Below are positions 32,399 to 41,512 of a stretch of DNA of 64,000 nucleotides, one piece after another. Position numbers and translations under genes: made by a program. Numbering within the stretch: the first letter of the stretch is position 1; the number at the start of each line of letters is the position of its first letter. Below the pieces are notes generated by a model. It did no database searches. It saw only the letters and a program-made list of their open reading frames with translations, and was not told the DNA's origin. The stretch covers positions 749,001-813,000 of the forward strand of contig OX291547.1 of NCBI GenBank assembly GCA_946406115.1, given 5' to 3'. The stretch comes from Apoda limacodes. Taxonomy: Eukaryota > Arthropoda > Insecta > Lepidoptera > Limacodidae.

Positions 32399-32905
32399 CT
32401 GCACATACACACACACACACTACATATATCGTCTAAGATAAAACATCAGTATTCTCAACTTATTTATCTATATTATTGTTGTTGGCGGGTTGTCCGACAC
32501 TACACCGGGCTAGTTTATACCTGTCAGTACAGTATAGTATAGTACAGTACAGTACACAAAATGCGATGAGGAGCGCTGCCTAGCTCTTATGGTGGGTCTC
32601 CAAGTTGATGGTCGAATTAAGTAAAATACATGCTGTTCAGTTGACGATCGTATATTGATTGAATTTATGTTATTACAAAAGTTGATAATTCTATCTTACT
32701 GACTAAGCATAACGTGATTTACGTTACTCGTGCGATCTAATTAGACGGTCCACGTGAGGAAGTGCATTTCGCAATGCCTACATGTTGCAACGGTAGAAGA
32801 GACGATTTTAGCTAAATTACACTTTGACTTAAAGATAATTTTGGGTTTGTTGCTAAAGATAAGTAATTTATATAAATTAACCGGTTCGCCATCTACAGTT
32901 TATAA
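32399..32905. other. Start of the 8.8-kb ABHD intron, (CA)n and short repeats
   Basis: A (CA)n run at 32402-32421 is the TG-rich acceptor tract on the minus strand. AGTATAGTATAGTACAGTAC-type repeats lie at 32524-32555. Otherwise nothing recognised. Confidence 0.5.
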
Positions 32906-32907
32906 TC

Positions 32908-33002
32908 GAGAACGAGAATGTCAGATTGCCTGATGGTAAGCGGTTACCGCAGCCTATAGACACTTGCAACACCTGGGGCATCACTCGCGCGTTGCGCGAA
33001 TG
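32908..33002 (-). repeat. 3' tail fragment of the CR1/Daphne-like family
   Basis: Read on the minus strand: GCGCAACGCGCGAGTGATGC, CCCAGGTGTTGCAAGTGTC, TATAGGCTGCGGTAACCGC, TTACCATCAGGC. Copies 1 and 2 end with the same order of words (CAACGCGCGAGTGAT, GTTGCAAGCG, CATAGGC, ACCGCTTACCATCAGGCG). Confidence 0.7.
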
Positions 33003-33202
33003 ACAGAACATAATCATGAAAACCTGCCGCATATTATTGCTTTGACTAGCAAAACATTAGAGGTTGACCTACCTCATTCAGAGATAGAGTTTGTAGCCCG
33101 AGCTGAGCCCCGCCGCTGTGCAGTGTGCGGTACCAGTGCAGCACGCAACGGGGCAATGTATGTACGAAAAGAAGAAAAAAAGTCTGCGATACTCATCTGA
33201 AG

Positions 33203-33241
33203 TACTGCCGACTACCGACTACCGACTACCGACTACCGACT
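33203..33241. repeat. (CTACCGA)n heptamer repeat
   Basis: Five units of CTACCGA/CGACTAC in a row. Confidence 0.9.
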
Positions 33242-33375
33242 TGGACACCCAAATTGGAAAGGATAAAAGAAATGATCCTGGAAATAAATAGGGTTAATAG
33301 ATATATTTATTCCTATTTTTACTGGTTATTCATTCTTTCTATAGTGTTAATAGATATAACTATTTTATATATTAC

Positions 33376-33780
33376 ATGTTGGCTAGCGCAAAAGTGAATC
33401 TGATTGATAGACAAGTGCAACAAAATACATGTGTAGGTATCTTTAAGAAATTCGCGCGGTTCGCACCACAATTTATCTATGGATACACACTAGTGACTGG
33501 TTCTGGCTTCCGAAGTCTGGAAGTACATAACTCAAATATAGATGATTTAAACACAGACAGTTTTGCTACCGTTGTGAATAATAAATACAAACGGAAAAAT
33601 AATAACAGGTGTGGCGAAGCACTTTTACGTACAGATAAAATTAAAGTAGCACCGAGATTTTCCTACAATTACGCCTCAAGACTTGATAGCTCGACAACAG
33701 AAAGTGATATAAAAGATTTTATCGCCGAATGCGGCCAAACTATAGTAAACATAGAAAAAGGCGCCGTTTGCTTTGTTTAA
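33376..33780 (+). pseudogene. ORF1-like protein fragment of a retroelement (uncertain)
   Basis: 134-codon open frame. It contains FATVVNNKYKRKNNNRCGEA, KVAPRFSYNYASRLDSSTT and ESDIKDFIAECGQTIVNIE, then stops. The section SRLDSSTTE.DIKDFI resembles the RRM/FP-like domain of ORF1-type proteins of insect non-LTR elements, where it is followed by more sequence that is absent here. It may equally be a domesticated or chance frame. Other non-LTR fragments lie 0.5-2 kb downstream, but in an order that excludes one intact element. Confidence 0.4.
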
Positions 33781-33848
33781 AATTACTATAATTCGAAATT
33801 AGGAAAGCGTATTTCTTAGTGATGACTTTTGGCTAGTTGGTATACAAT

Positions 33849-34140
33849 ATGCACGTAAGAAAGCAATGCGTAAGATCTCATATGCACGTAAGGAAGCTAT
33901 GCGAAAGATCTCATATGCACGTAAGGAAGCTATGCGAAAGATCTCATATGCACGTAAGGAAGCTATGCGAAAGATCTCATATGCACGTAAGGAAGCTATG
34001 CGAAAGATCTCATATGCACGTAAGGAAGCTATGCGAAAGATCTCATATGCACGTAAGGAAGCTATGCGAAAGATCTCATATGCACGTAAGGAAACTATGC
34101 GAAAGATCTCATATGCACGTAAGGGAGCTTTGCGAAAACC
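33849..34140. repeat. 33-bp minisatellite, about 9 units, two frames open
   Basis: The unit is ATGCACGTAAGGAAGCTATG, then CGAAAGATCTCAT. Thirty-three bases is eleven codons, so the array reads as (MHVRKLCERSH)n in one plus frame and (RKISYARKEAM)n in another. Units are nearly identical; first and last diverge. Confidence 0.95.
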
Positions 34141-34250
34141 ATGACATTGGATTGCAAGAACTATGGCTGTTGCTAGAGGAAACCGATTTCTTGGGACAAA
34201 TTGATAGCAGTTGGATAGTTGCTAGTTGCAAGCTATGAGTGAGTGTGAAA

Positions 34251-34940
34251 TAAGAGGGCCAATAAGCAAATGGTTTCGTAATTATTTAGAAAACAAAACT
34301 TTAAAAGTAAGTGTATGTGGAGCACACAGTATAGAAGGAAAAATTAAATATGGAGTACCTACCGGATCTGTCTAAGGACCCATTGGTTATATTGTCTATG
34401 TCAATAGTATGCATTATGCCGTTAAAAAAGTAATATTTATATGTATGCTGACGACACATGCTTAATGTTTAGTGATAAAAGTTTAAATAACATAGGAGGA
34501 CTTAGATAATTATAATAAATCCGCCGTACAACAACCAAAATAGAAATAAAGCTGAAAACTTACACTTAAAGGTCACTCCTATCAATGTCTACACGCAAAC
34601 AAGAACAGGTTAACTGTTACAGGTACTTACCCGTAGGACTGACAATTGACGAACGATTCTCGTGGAATCGGCATAAAGAGTCAGTTTGTAAGGAATTACG
34701 ATCAGTCCTGTCCTGGGGAAACTAATTCATTTAAAGTACATGGTTAGTCGCAAAGTATTGTTTATGTTATATTTCTCGCTAGCGGAGGCAATCATCGATT
34801 ACGGCCTGGGTGCTTATGGATTCACCTCTTACACCAATTTAAACAAAATGAAATCGTTTCAAATAAGATTATTAAAAGTTTTAGTTGAAAAAAACACTCG
34901 AAACAAAACAAAAAAGGATTACGAAAATCTATGAATTCCC
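34251..34940 (+). pseudogene. Non-LTR reverse transcriptase fragment, heavily decayed
   Basis: Plus-strand pieces read ISKWFRNYLENKTLKVSVCG, then IKYGVPTGSV (motif B), YADDTCLMFS (motif C near 34443-34475), YLGLTIDERFSWNRH, and AIIDYGLGAYGFTSYTNLNK with LKVLVEKNTRNKTKKDYENL. Several stops and frameshifts separate them. The order fits a jockey/CR1-group reverse transcriptase C-terminal half. It lies inside the long ABHD intron, opposite in orientation to the gene. Confidence 0.75.
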
Positions 34941-35121
34941 TATGTTAAGTTATAATAAGTATTTTACTGCGTGTTTCATTAATGAGTCTAAAATGCAAAA
35001 AATCTTGGTCATTTGTGAAAAACGTTAAAAATATGGTATTTCTGCTATCGTGTCGTGAACTTATGAATTCCCTAGTTAAAACGGTTAAAAATATTATATG
35101 ATATTTTTATTTGTATTTATA

Positions 35122-35148
35122 TATATATATATATGTGTGTGTGTATTT
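35122..35148. repeat. (TA)n(TG)n microsatellite
   Basis: About ten TA followed by six TG. Confidence 0.9.
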
Positions 35149-35583
35149 TTTTTCTACTTTGCATAAATAAGGTTTCTTGTAAAAATCTTAAAAATTTTGC
35201 AGTTTTTTACGAAACTGTACCGAAGTAACTTCTTATATAGGCACCTAGATTATACTATATACTAAGATGGACTAGATATATATAGATTATAAGATATACT
35301 ATATACCCAGATTTTACGGCAGGATTGCGTAAATAAGAAACTTTACTATAAAAATAAGTAGTACCTAAGGATTCAAAAAAGTTAATACTAATATTTGGTA
35401 TATTAATATAGATGTATATGTTTTAAAAAGTTAATGAATTTTTGTTAATCTGTGCATGAAGACTACTGCTGACAAACTGCACTGCAATTTGGCAGACGAA
35501 AACTTCTCTAACATGTATATTGGTTGCAATAAAAAAAATTTTTTGATTACTCTGAGATTTCGGCTATTGATACATCGTCGGGT
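35149..35583. other. AT-rich intron sequence, no feature
   Basis: Contains TATACTATATAC-type short repeats at 35250-35310; nothing else recognised. Confidence 0.45.
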
Positions 35584-35599
35584 GCTCAAAGGACGTCCT

Positions 35600-35887
35600 T
35601 ACGGTGGCGTTGCTCAGTAAGAGTTGCAGCAATGCGTCTTAAGATCGCTGAGCGGAGTCTATTATGTATATCTGTTTATATGCCTATGGAATGTTCAAGA
35701 TAATCTACCGTTGTTTACGCAGTATTTAGGCACAATAAGTGCAGTTATTGAAGACAGTGATATTGAATGTGTTTTGGCGCTGGGTGATTATAACGGCGAT
35801 ATAGGTAGATTGTTTGGTCGTGAGCTCCAAAGCTACTACGAAGAGCAGGAGTGGATTTGTGCCGACGTACCGGTGCTAGATGAGTAA
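35600..35887 (+). pseudogene. Non-LTR endonuclease fragment
   Basis: The frame reads LPLFTQYLGTISAVIEDSD, ECVLALGDYNGDIGRLFG and YEEQEWICADVPVLDE. The block LG.I.A.IEDSD..CVLALGDYN resembles the middle of an AP-type endonuclease of insect non-LTR retrotransposons, with GDYN in place of the usual GDFN. Only about 90 residues remain, with no Glu, SDH or other catalytic part. A stop ends it at 35885-35887. Confidence 0.6.
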
Positions 35888-36441
35888 CACCTATACATAT
35901 AATTGTGTTTTAATATTATTAAGTTAATGATAGCTACTTATTTCTTGCTTAGAATTCATACTCAACAGCAGTACATCAGCGGAATACAATAATACTTAAT
36001 AATATATTATATTCTAGATTTTCGAGAGTACTATGACATAATTAAATTAGGTTTTTATTATGTTGATACACAAGTAGTTGCAGTTTTTAAGATATTGATT
36101 GTCTTACCCACATACTATGACCTTTTTAAATTATCCATCGTTCCAAATAAAAATAAATACTTCTACCTTCCTCACCTTATATCGCAACTCACGGAATCAA
36201 TTCTATGAACTCAGAGACAGAATGTCCAAAGACCAGCTTATGGTACCTTTACGAGGAAAAATTGAACTATAGAATCCAAGATAAATATGACTGCATTTAA
36301 ATACCTACCTATCGCCGCATAAGGTTAGTCAATCGATGCTACCGAAAAACCACGCTCTGCTACCAGATGTTTATTCCGAGGTCCGTGAATCAAAAAACTG
36401 CTATCTTATGTTTATATTAGTTTGACTAACCTTGTGGCCGC

Positions 36442-36522
36442 CTTTCTCAACGGTAAATGGTGATTGTCCGTGTGTCCTATCTTCATTAGGGGCCTAGCTT
36501 GCACAGATGGATTTTACTTTAG
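36442..36522. repeat. Interspersed repeat shared with 14668-14750
   Basis: See the left copy: shared words TGTCCTATC and TTAGGGGCCTAGCTTGCA with similar spacing. Confidence 0.55.
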
Positions 36523-38787
36523 GGGAACAAACTGACTCCGACCGCGCAATCGTAAGAACTAGGAAATTCGCACTGCTGACGTGCATTTCGTGCGAGCCTA
36601 CACCAAGGTCAATGTCACAGCAAGAGAATGACGTAAAACGCTTATCTTTACCGAACACCGACCTTAAGTTTTTTGCGACAGGTGCGGCACCTATATTTAG
36701 CATCTGGTATAAAAAAACTGTGCAACTCTGACAATATTACATACATAAGTCGGTTAAAAATAGCTCAAAAAATGTGACGAATTTCGCGTTAGTAGGAATG
36801 GGCACAAGCGATGAAATTTCATGGGAGAGGGATAGCATTTGTGTATATCGTTTTCCATAACATAAAAGACTTAAAAACCCAAATACCATCAATTTCAATG
36901 ATTTAAGTGCATTTTTCCTAAGTTCTCGTCCACCGCTCAAAAAATTAAAAAAGTTTCCGGCTTCCAACTCTGACGGATGGCGATTTGTTTCCTGTGTCTG
37001 TCTGTATGTGATAAAGAACAATCAAGCCAATGTTTAAGCAGCTGCCTGACAACTTTTTTTTTCGCTCGCGTACAGAGCACCGGTCACACCAAGAGGTTGG
37101 TATTAAAATTTTATTATATAAACAGTGTACACACTTTCAGGCAACCGCTGTTTCAATCGCGGCTCGGGTCAATTTTTTTTTTTCACCCTGAGTTATCTTG
37201 ACCTGGGGCGGAAATAGGGAATTTTCGCCTCAAGCTCAGTTCGGGTTGCACGGGGCCGTTCCACAACACCGGAACTCAAATACCGCGAGCCACCCTGCTG
37301 ACTCTTGGATACTGCAACTACGCGTCATTGCTCTGTATAAGTTTCTATATGTCATTATCGCTCGTAGTTTATGGAAAACGCCCACTTTTCTTGAGGAAAG
37401 TTTAATTTACAAAAACAAAGACCCTGGGCGTAATCTTGGCATCCGCTTTGCTACACGCTGCACGAGTAAGTGTGATGAAAAAATTGTCCTTTCTTTTAAT
37501 TAGATATTGCACAACAACCTAAACGTGACAACCAATGAAATGACGAAAAATAACACGATTTGAACATTCACCCAAACATTATGTAGTTACATGTAACTAG
37601 AGCTTTAGTCAATTTCAAAAATTCTTTACTGTTTTTATTCAGTAAGCGGGCCGTAAGAAACTCTTGGGTTGCTTTGTTAGTGATGTATCCATTCGTGATA
37701 CTATTTTTGGAAAATAAAAGGATAAGACATTGGTTATGTACCTCGAATTTTCGTAGTCACGTAGCTGGTTCGAAAGTTAGGCCTGTCGATTGAAAACGTG
37801 CACCCTGGCCAGGTTGCTTCCTTGTTTCCTTATTTCCCTTGTTGAGTAGCTGATTTGCTAGGCGCGTGAAACTAAATACTTTTCGCGTTTTAATTCCCGA
37901 AAATGATGCTAGACGGATGAGCATCAAACCCAAAAAAAACGTCAGTTGTTAAAGGTAGGATGGGGTAGCATCGAAAAAATGTATGAACAATAATTAAGCT
38001 ATAAAATTACCTACCTACGTTTCTAAAAGTACCAATTTTATTGTTTTACCTCTTACAGTTCGTCAAGAACTGGCAAAGAGGGTATAATATTCTATCCCTA
38101 GTCTTTTGTTTTACCACTTATTTCCAACCCTAATGGCGCTATTTATGATGTATGCAACATACAAAAAGCCATCTTAGTCCAGATACATTGTATCGAAGCA
38201 GTGTTGTGGAAATGGGCTCACCACAAAAGTGGTTGCCAAAATGAGCATCATGATTTGGGTGTTTGTTTTATGCACCCACTGCAATGTTTACACCGCGTAT
38301 ATATATATTTATATATATATACAGTTCCTTTTTCTTTTAACTTAGCATTCATAGAGTTCCAACATTTCTACCAACAATGGTGTGGAAATCTTTATAATAA
38401 TTAGTGGCCTCTGTTTACAATTTAAAATCTCAATCAAACTAAATTTAACAGGATACATCACATCACTCTCAGTTAAAAAAATACCTCCGACTAAAAATAA
38501 CACATTATTGCCAGCATCATCACTTTTATTATTTCTCGCTTAAACCGAAACTGTTATAGTGAAATCTAGACCGTAACCAGCCAAGTTAAAAGAAAAAGGA
38601 ACTGGCTGCCATTACACGAACCATATCCAGCTAATTTTGATCCCTTTACAACTCGAAACCTATTAAACCTACATACATGAAATTTGGCACGGTTATCAAA
38701 AACCCTTAGTTTGTCTAGAATCCATCCAATCCAATTTCATTAATTAATTCAGATGACCTAGAAACTTGATATTTGGCATAAAGGTAT
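36523..38787. other. Intron sequence of ABHD, no gene recognised
   Basis: Several open frames of 60-100 codons on both strands (for example 36507-36731, 36977-37201, 37198-37503) show no domain, splice or start support. An AT-repeat lies near 38299-38322. Confidence 0.5.
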
Positions 38788-38978
38788 TGTTGTTAAATAG
38801 CTCTGTAGCATCATTCATTCATAGATTAGTAGGTTAACACATTAGTTTTGTATTCATATATTTGTATTCAGACGTCATACGACGTACTTTAAAATTGTAA
38901 CAAAAGTGCAAAATGACTTCATCCACAGAAAGTATACAACTAGTGGTGATATGTGCGATTATTTGTCTCGGGTAATTT
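38788..38978 (+). repeat. 5' LTR of the BEL/Pao-type element
   Basis: Begins TGTTGTTAAATAGCTCTGT and ends near CTCGGGTAATTTTACA. Paired with 40274-40469; the alignment needs a few small indels (for example AGCTCTG against AGCTAGCTCTG). Confidence 0.8.
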
Positions 38979-39053
38979 TACAAAAATTACATAATGCATG
39001 TACTATAATGTGTCTGAATCAGTGTTATTTCTGTATAAATACAGGCAAACGCT

Positions 39054-39370
39054 AAAGCCCGTTTGGAATTAGTCAGCTGTGGACTGACAACGGTAGAAAA
39101 TTCCAAGGGGACGGACCACCTTCCCTGCGATGTTGATAGAATTCGTGGCTGGGTCAATGATCAGAGTTCTAACGTCAGAGCAATAGACTCGACAATAGTT
39201 CAGGGTGAACAAAATAGGTCGCGCATACCTAACGTACCTCCTTACGCGGACGAACACCCGTCACAGTTAGAAATTGGTCAAGCAAATACCAATAGTGGTA
39301 TGGGCAAGGTGGCGGCTTTAGCTAGCGCCATAGTAGAAGCGATAAAAATAAATAATAAATCGAACAACTC
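39054..39370 (+). pseudogene. Possible gag-like remnant inside the LTR element
   Basis: The open frame starts AKARLELVSCGLTTVENSKG and reads through RIRGWVNDQSSNVRAID and SGMGKVAALASAIVEAI. It lies right after the 5' LTR and leader, where gag would begin in a BEL/Pao element. There is no zinc knuckle or other diagnostic motif, so the assignment is positional. Confidence 0.35.
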
Positions 39371-39712
39371 TATATATTGCTCTAGAACTTTGTCAGTCGT
39401 CAAACTCAGGTGCGTGAAGAGTCGAGTTACGTCCGTGTCACCGCTATGAGACCTGTATAGGCACGCATAGATACGAGTGTGGCCGCCGTAATCTACGCGC
39501 ACCCACAATATCGACAGGTCCCTGTCTTCAAGGCTATGAAGGCGGCAACAGCAGATATCCTCCCGGACGAACATACATACACCGGCACGACTCATAAAAT
39601 TGTGTTCGAGTTTGTAGCCGGGATAGTGAAGGTATGATGCGTCGGCCGGGCAGGATATCTGCGTCTCCGTTAGAAAAAGAATGGTTTCAAAGAGCTCAAA
39701 GAGCTCTGGCAA
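39371..39712 (-). pseudogene. Non-LTR endonuclease fragment nested in the LTR element
   Basis: The minus strand reads ILFLTETQISCPADASYLHY, PGYKLEHNFMSRAGVCMFVR, LEDRDLSILWVRVDYGGHTR, IYACLYRSHSGDTDVTRLF and ends near TTDKVLEQ. This is the N-terminal half of an AP-type endonuclease (TET/TE catalytic Glu region and the YR.H stretch). It is open over about 110 codons and oriented opposite to the host LTR element, so it inserted later. The remainder of the element, including DFN and SDH motifs and the reverse transcriptase, is missing. Confidence 0.7.
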
Positions 39713-39904
39713 CCTTACTCACCGCCAGGAACACAACACTACTCCATGTTAGTGTTATTATGGCCACGGTTTTCTGTAAGGTGGAGGTACTTCCCCAGTT
39801 TGGGCCGCTCATTCGAGCAAGTACTCGCTATGGCCTGCTTTGGTTGTTCGGGTGGCTTATTCGAGCGAGTACTTGCAGTGCCCTACCTCTCTTAAGACAA
39901 GACA

Positions 39905-40246
39905 ATGTCACCGTTTGGTTTATTTAAAGACGTCGAAGTTAACCTAAAGACTTGGAAAGCTACGCAAGCGCTAGCTGACTTATTTTGGAAACGCTGGTCG
40001 ATGGAGTACAAACCTATTCTGATGCCTCGACCCAGCACCGGTAAGCAGCATGATAATATAAAGATCGGCGACATAGTGCTTATAGCAAATAACACCATGC
40101 CCAGAAGCTCTTGGCTCCGTGGCGAAGTTACAGAAGTGTATCCAGGTTCAGATGGACGAGTACGAGTTACAGAAGTCAGGACAGTAACTGGATCCATACG
40201 CCGTCCAGCCTCCCGTCTCATCGTCATATCAGCATTTACTTGTTGA
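39905..40246 (+). pseudogene. BEL/Pao pol C-terminal domain (DUF5641-type)
   Basis: The frame reads NLKTWKATQALADLFWKRWS, EYKPILMPRPSTGKQ, IKIGDIVLIANNTMPRSSWL, RGEVTEVYPGSDGRVRVTEV and GSIRRPASRLIVI, ending in TGA shortly before the 3' LTR. The pattern W.....L...FW.RW..EY...L followed by GD.VL......R..W..G.V.EV.PG.DG.VR...V is that of the domain at the end of BEL/Pao integrases. It probably contributes to integrase-DNA handling. Its position next to the polypurine tract and LTR is as expected. Confidence 0.88.
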
Positions 40247-40273
40247 TTTTGGTGCTTGCGCACAAGGGGAGAT

Positions 40274-40469
40274 TGTTGTAAATAGCTAGCTCTGTAGTAT
40301 CATCATTCATAGATAAGTAGGTTAAGTCATTAGTTTTGTATTCATATATTTGTATTCAGACGTCATACGACGTACTTTAAAATTGTAACGAAAGTGCAAA
40401 ATGACTACATCCACAGAAAGTATAGAACTAGTGGTGATATGTGCGATGTCATTTTGTCTCGGGTAATTT
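40274..40469 (+). repeat. 3' LTR of the BEL/Pao-type element
   Basis: Begins TGTTGTAAATAGCTAGCTC directly after the polypurine tract CAAGGGGAGAT and ends near GTCTCGGGTAATTT. It matches the 5' LTR over its length. Confidence 0.8.
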
Positions 40470-40744
40470 ATCTATTACCTACGGCTACACCCGTGGGGAT
40501 TTCTATTAGATACTTCCCCAATCTGGACATTTATGAGGATAAACTAACTTACACCGCCATCTGTTAGAAGTGTATGGAACCCGGAAATGTTTACTTCTGA
40601 CGACAACCTAACTTAAATCGCCATCTGTTAGAAATGTATGCAACTCTTGCGCGCGCGCGCGAGCGCACGCCATGTAAAGCTCCCAGTCCCAGTCGGCATG
40701 TATTTATATATATGTATTGTTTATATACCTACATTTGTCAAGTT

Positions 40745-41010
40745 AATTTGTATTTATTGCGCAAGTCCGACTCGCACTTGACCCTTTTTTTCTTTCTTAG
40801 AAACCTTTCCCGGTGTGTGCATAACAACTTATCAACATTTCATTAAAATCGGTTTACCCTTAGTGCGCGAGTCCGACTCGCACTTGACCGTTTTTGTCTT
40901 TCATAAAAATCTTGCCCTAACACTAACACAACAAAAAAATACCAGAATTGGTCCAGCCGGCTTCGAGATTTCCTTAGTGCGCGAGTCCGACTCGTACTTG
41001 ACCGTTTTTT
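40745..41010. repeat. Three copies of the GTCCGACTCGCACTTGACC repeat end
   Basis: GCGCGAGTCCGACTCGCACT and TTGACCGTTTTTTT-type words occur at about 40760, 40865 and 40978, roughly 105-115 bp apart. Each is followed by a TTTCTTAGAAACC/TTTCATAAAAACC segment. This is a small tandem array built from the same family as 30435-30855, in reverse orientation. Confidence 0.7.
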
Positions 41011-41215
41011 TTTCATAAGAACCTTCTCCTGACAAAAACAAACACAACAGAAAAAGAATAAGCGAAATCGGTCTAGCCGTTCACGCGTGTTGGCGTGACC
41101 AAGGAAAATAGGGATTCAGTTTTATATATATAGATCATATATAACATTATTATATCGTTTAGTGTTCGGTGTTGTGTAGTGTAGTGTAGTGTGGTAGGTT
41201 GGTAATGGCGGTTAC

Positions 41216-41512
41216 CGTCAGCGGGCTGGAAGGGGTCGTCGGCGGCGCACAGGCAGAGCATGGGCACTCTGATGGCGTGCAGCTTGTCGTGGAGCGTGGC
41301 GGCCGCGTAGTACTGGTCGACGGAGCCGAAGCCGAAGTGTTTGGTGGTAAACGCGGCATCGAACTGTCGCACCGACCGACAGCGCTCCACCTCGCGCCAC
41401 TCCCACGGCCCCTCGCGCAGTCGCTCGTGCCGCGCCACCGTTCGCCGCAGCGCCCACGCCATGTGCAGCGAGAGCAGACTGTTCACCACCGGACGCTCGA
41501 TGCTCACCGACC
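41216..41512 (-). CDS. ABHD1/ABHD3-like hydrolase exon with catalytic Asp
   Basis: The 297-bp minus-strand exon follows the acceptor GTTTGTGTGCAG and completes a Gly codon. It reads SVSIERPVVNSLLSLHMAWA, LRRTVARHERLREG, VRQFDAAFTTKHFGFGSVDQ and YYAAATLHDKLHAIRVPMLC before ending LCAADDPFQPAD. The donor is GACG|GTAACC (phase 1). Human ABHD3 has the corresponding SLEKPLNWLLF, REFDKRFTSVMFGYQTIDDYY and IPVLCLNSVDDVFSP, so DDPF carries the catalytic acid. About 98 residues, the expected length for the cap-to-core segment. The plus-strand frames over this exon are shadows caused by its high GC content. Confidence 0.93.

Larger units (their letters stand above)
38788..40469 (+). mobile_element. Short BEL/Pao-type LTR element, internally deleted, with nested insertion
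   Basis: Two direct repeats of about 190-195 bp (38788-38978 and 40274-40469) are about 90 percent alike. They begin TGTTGT and contain GTATTCAGACGTCATACGAC. The right one is preceded by the polypurine tract AAGGGGAGAT. Only about 1.3 kb lies between them, against roughly 5-6 kb in complete elements. What remains is a possible gag-like start and the extreme C-terminus of pol. Target-site duplications were not identified with certainty. Confidence 0.8.

Noticed and set aside
32101..32542. Plus-strand and second-frame minus open reading frames around the ABHD terminal exon
   Set aside because: Shadow frames of a GC-rich exon; only one frame matches the hydrolase family and joins upstream exons in phase.
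33837..34238. 133-codon frame (MHVRKLCERSH)n as a repeat protein
   Set aside because: It is generated by the 33-bp array; a second frame is equally open, and the flanking sequence shows no gene structure.
37198..37503. 101-codon plus-strand frame
   Set aside because: No domain, splice or start evidence; composition like other intron sequence.
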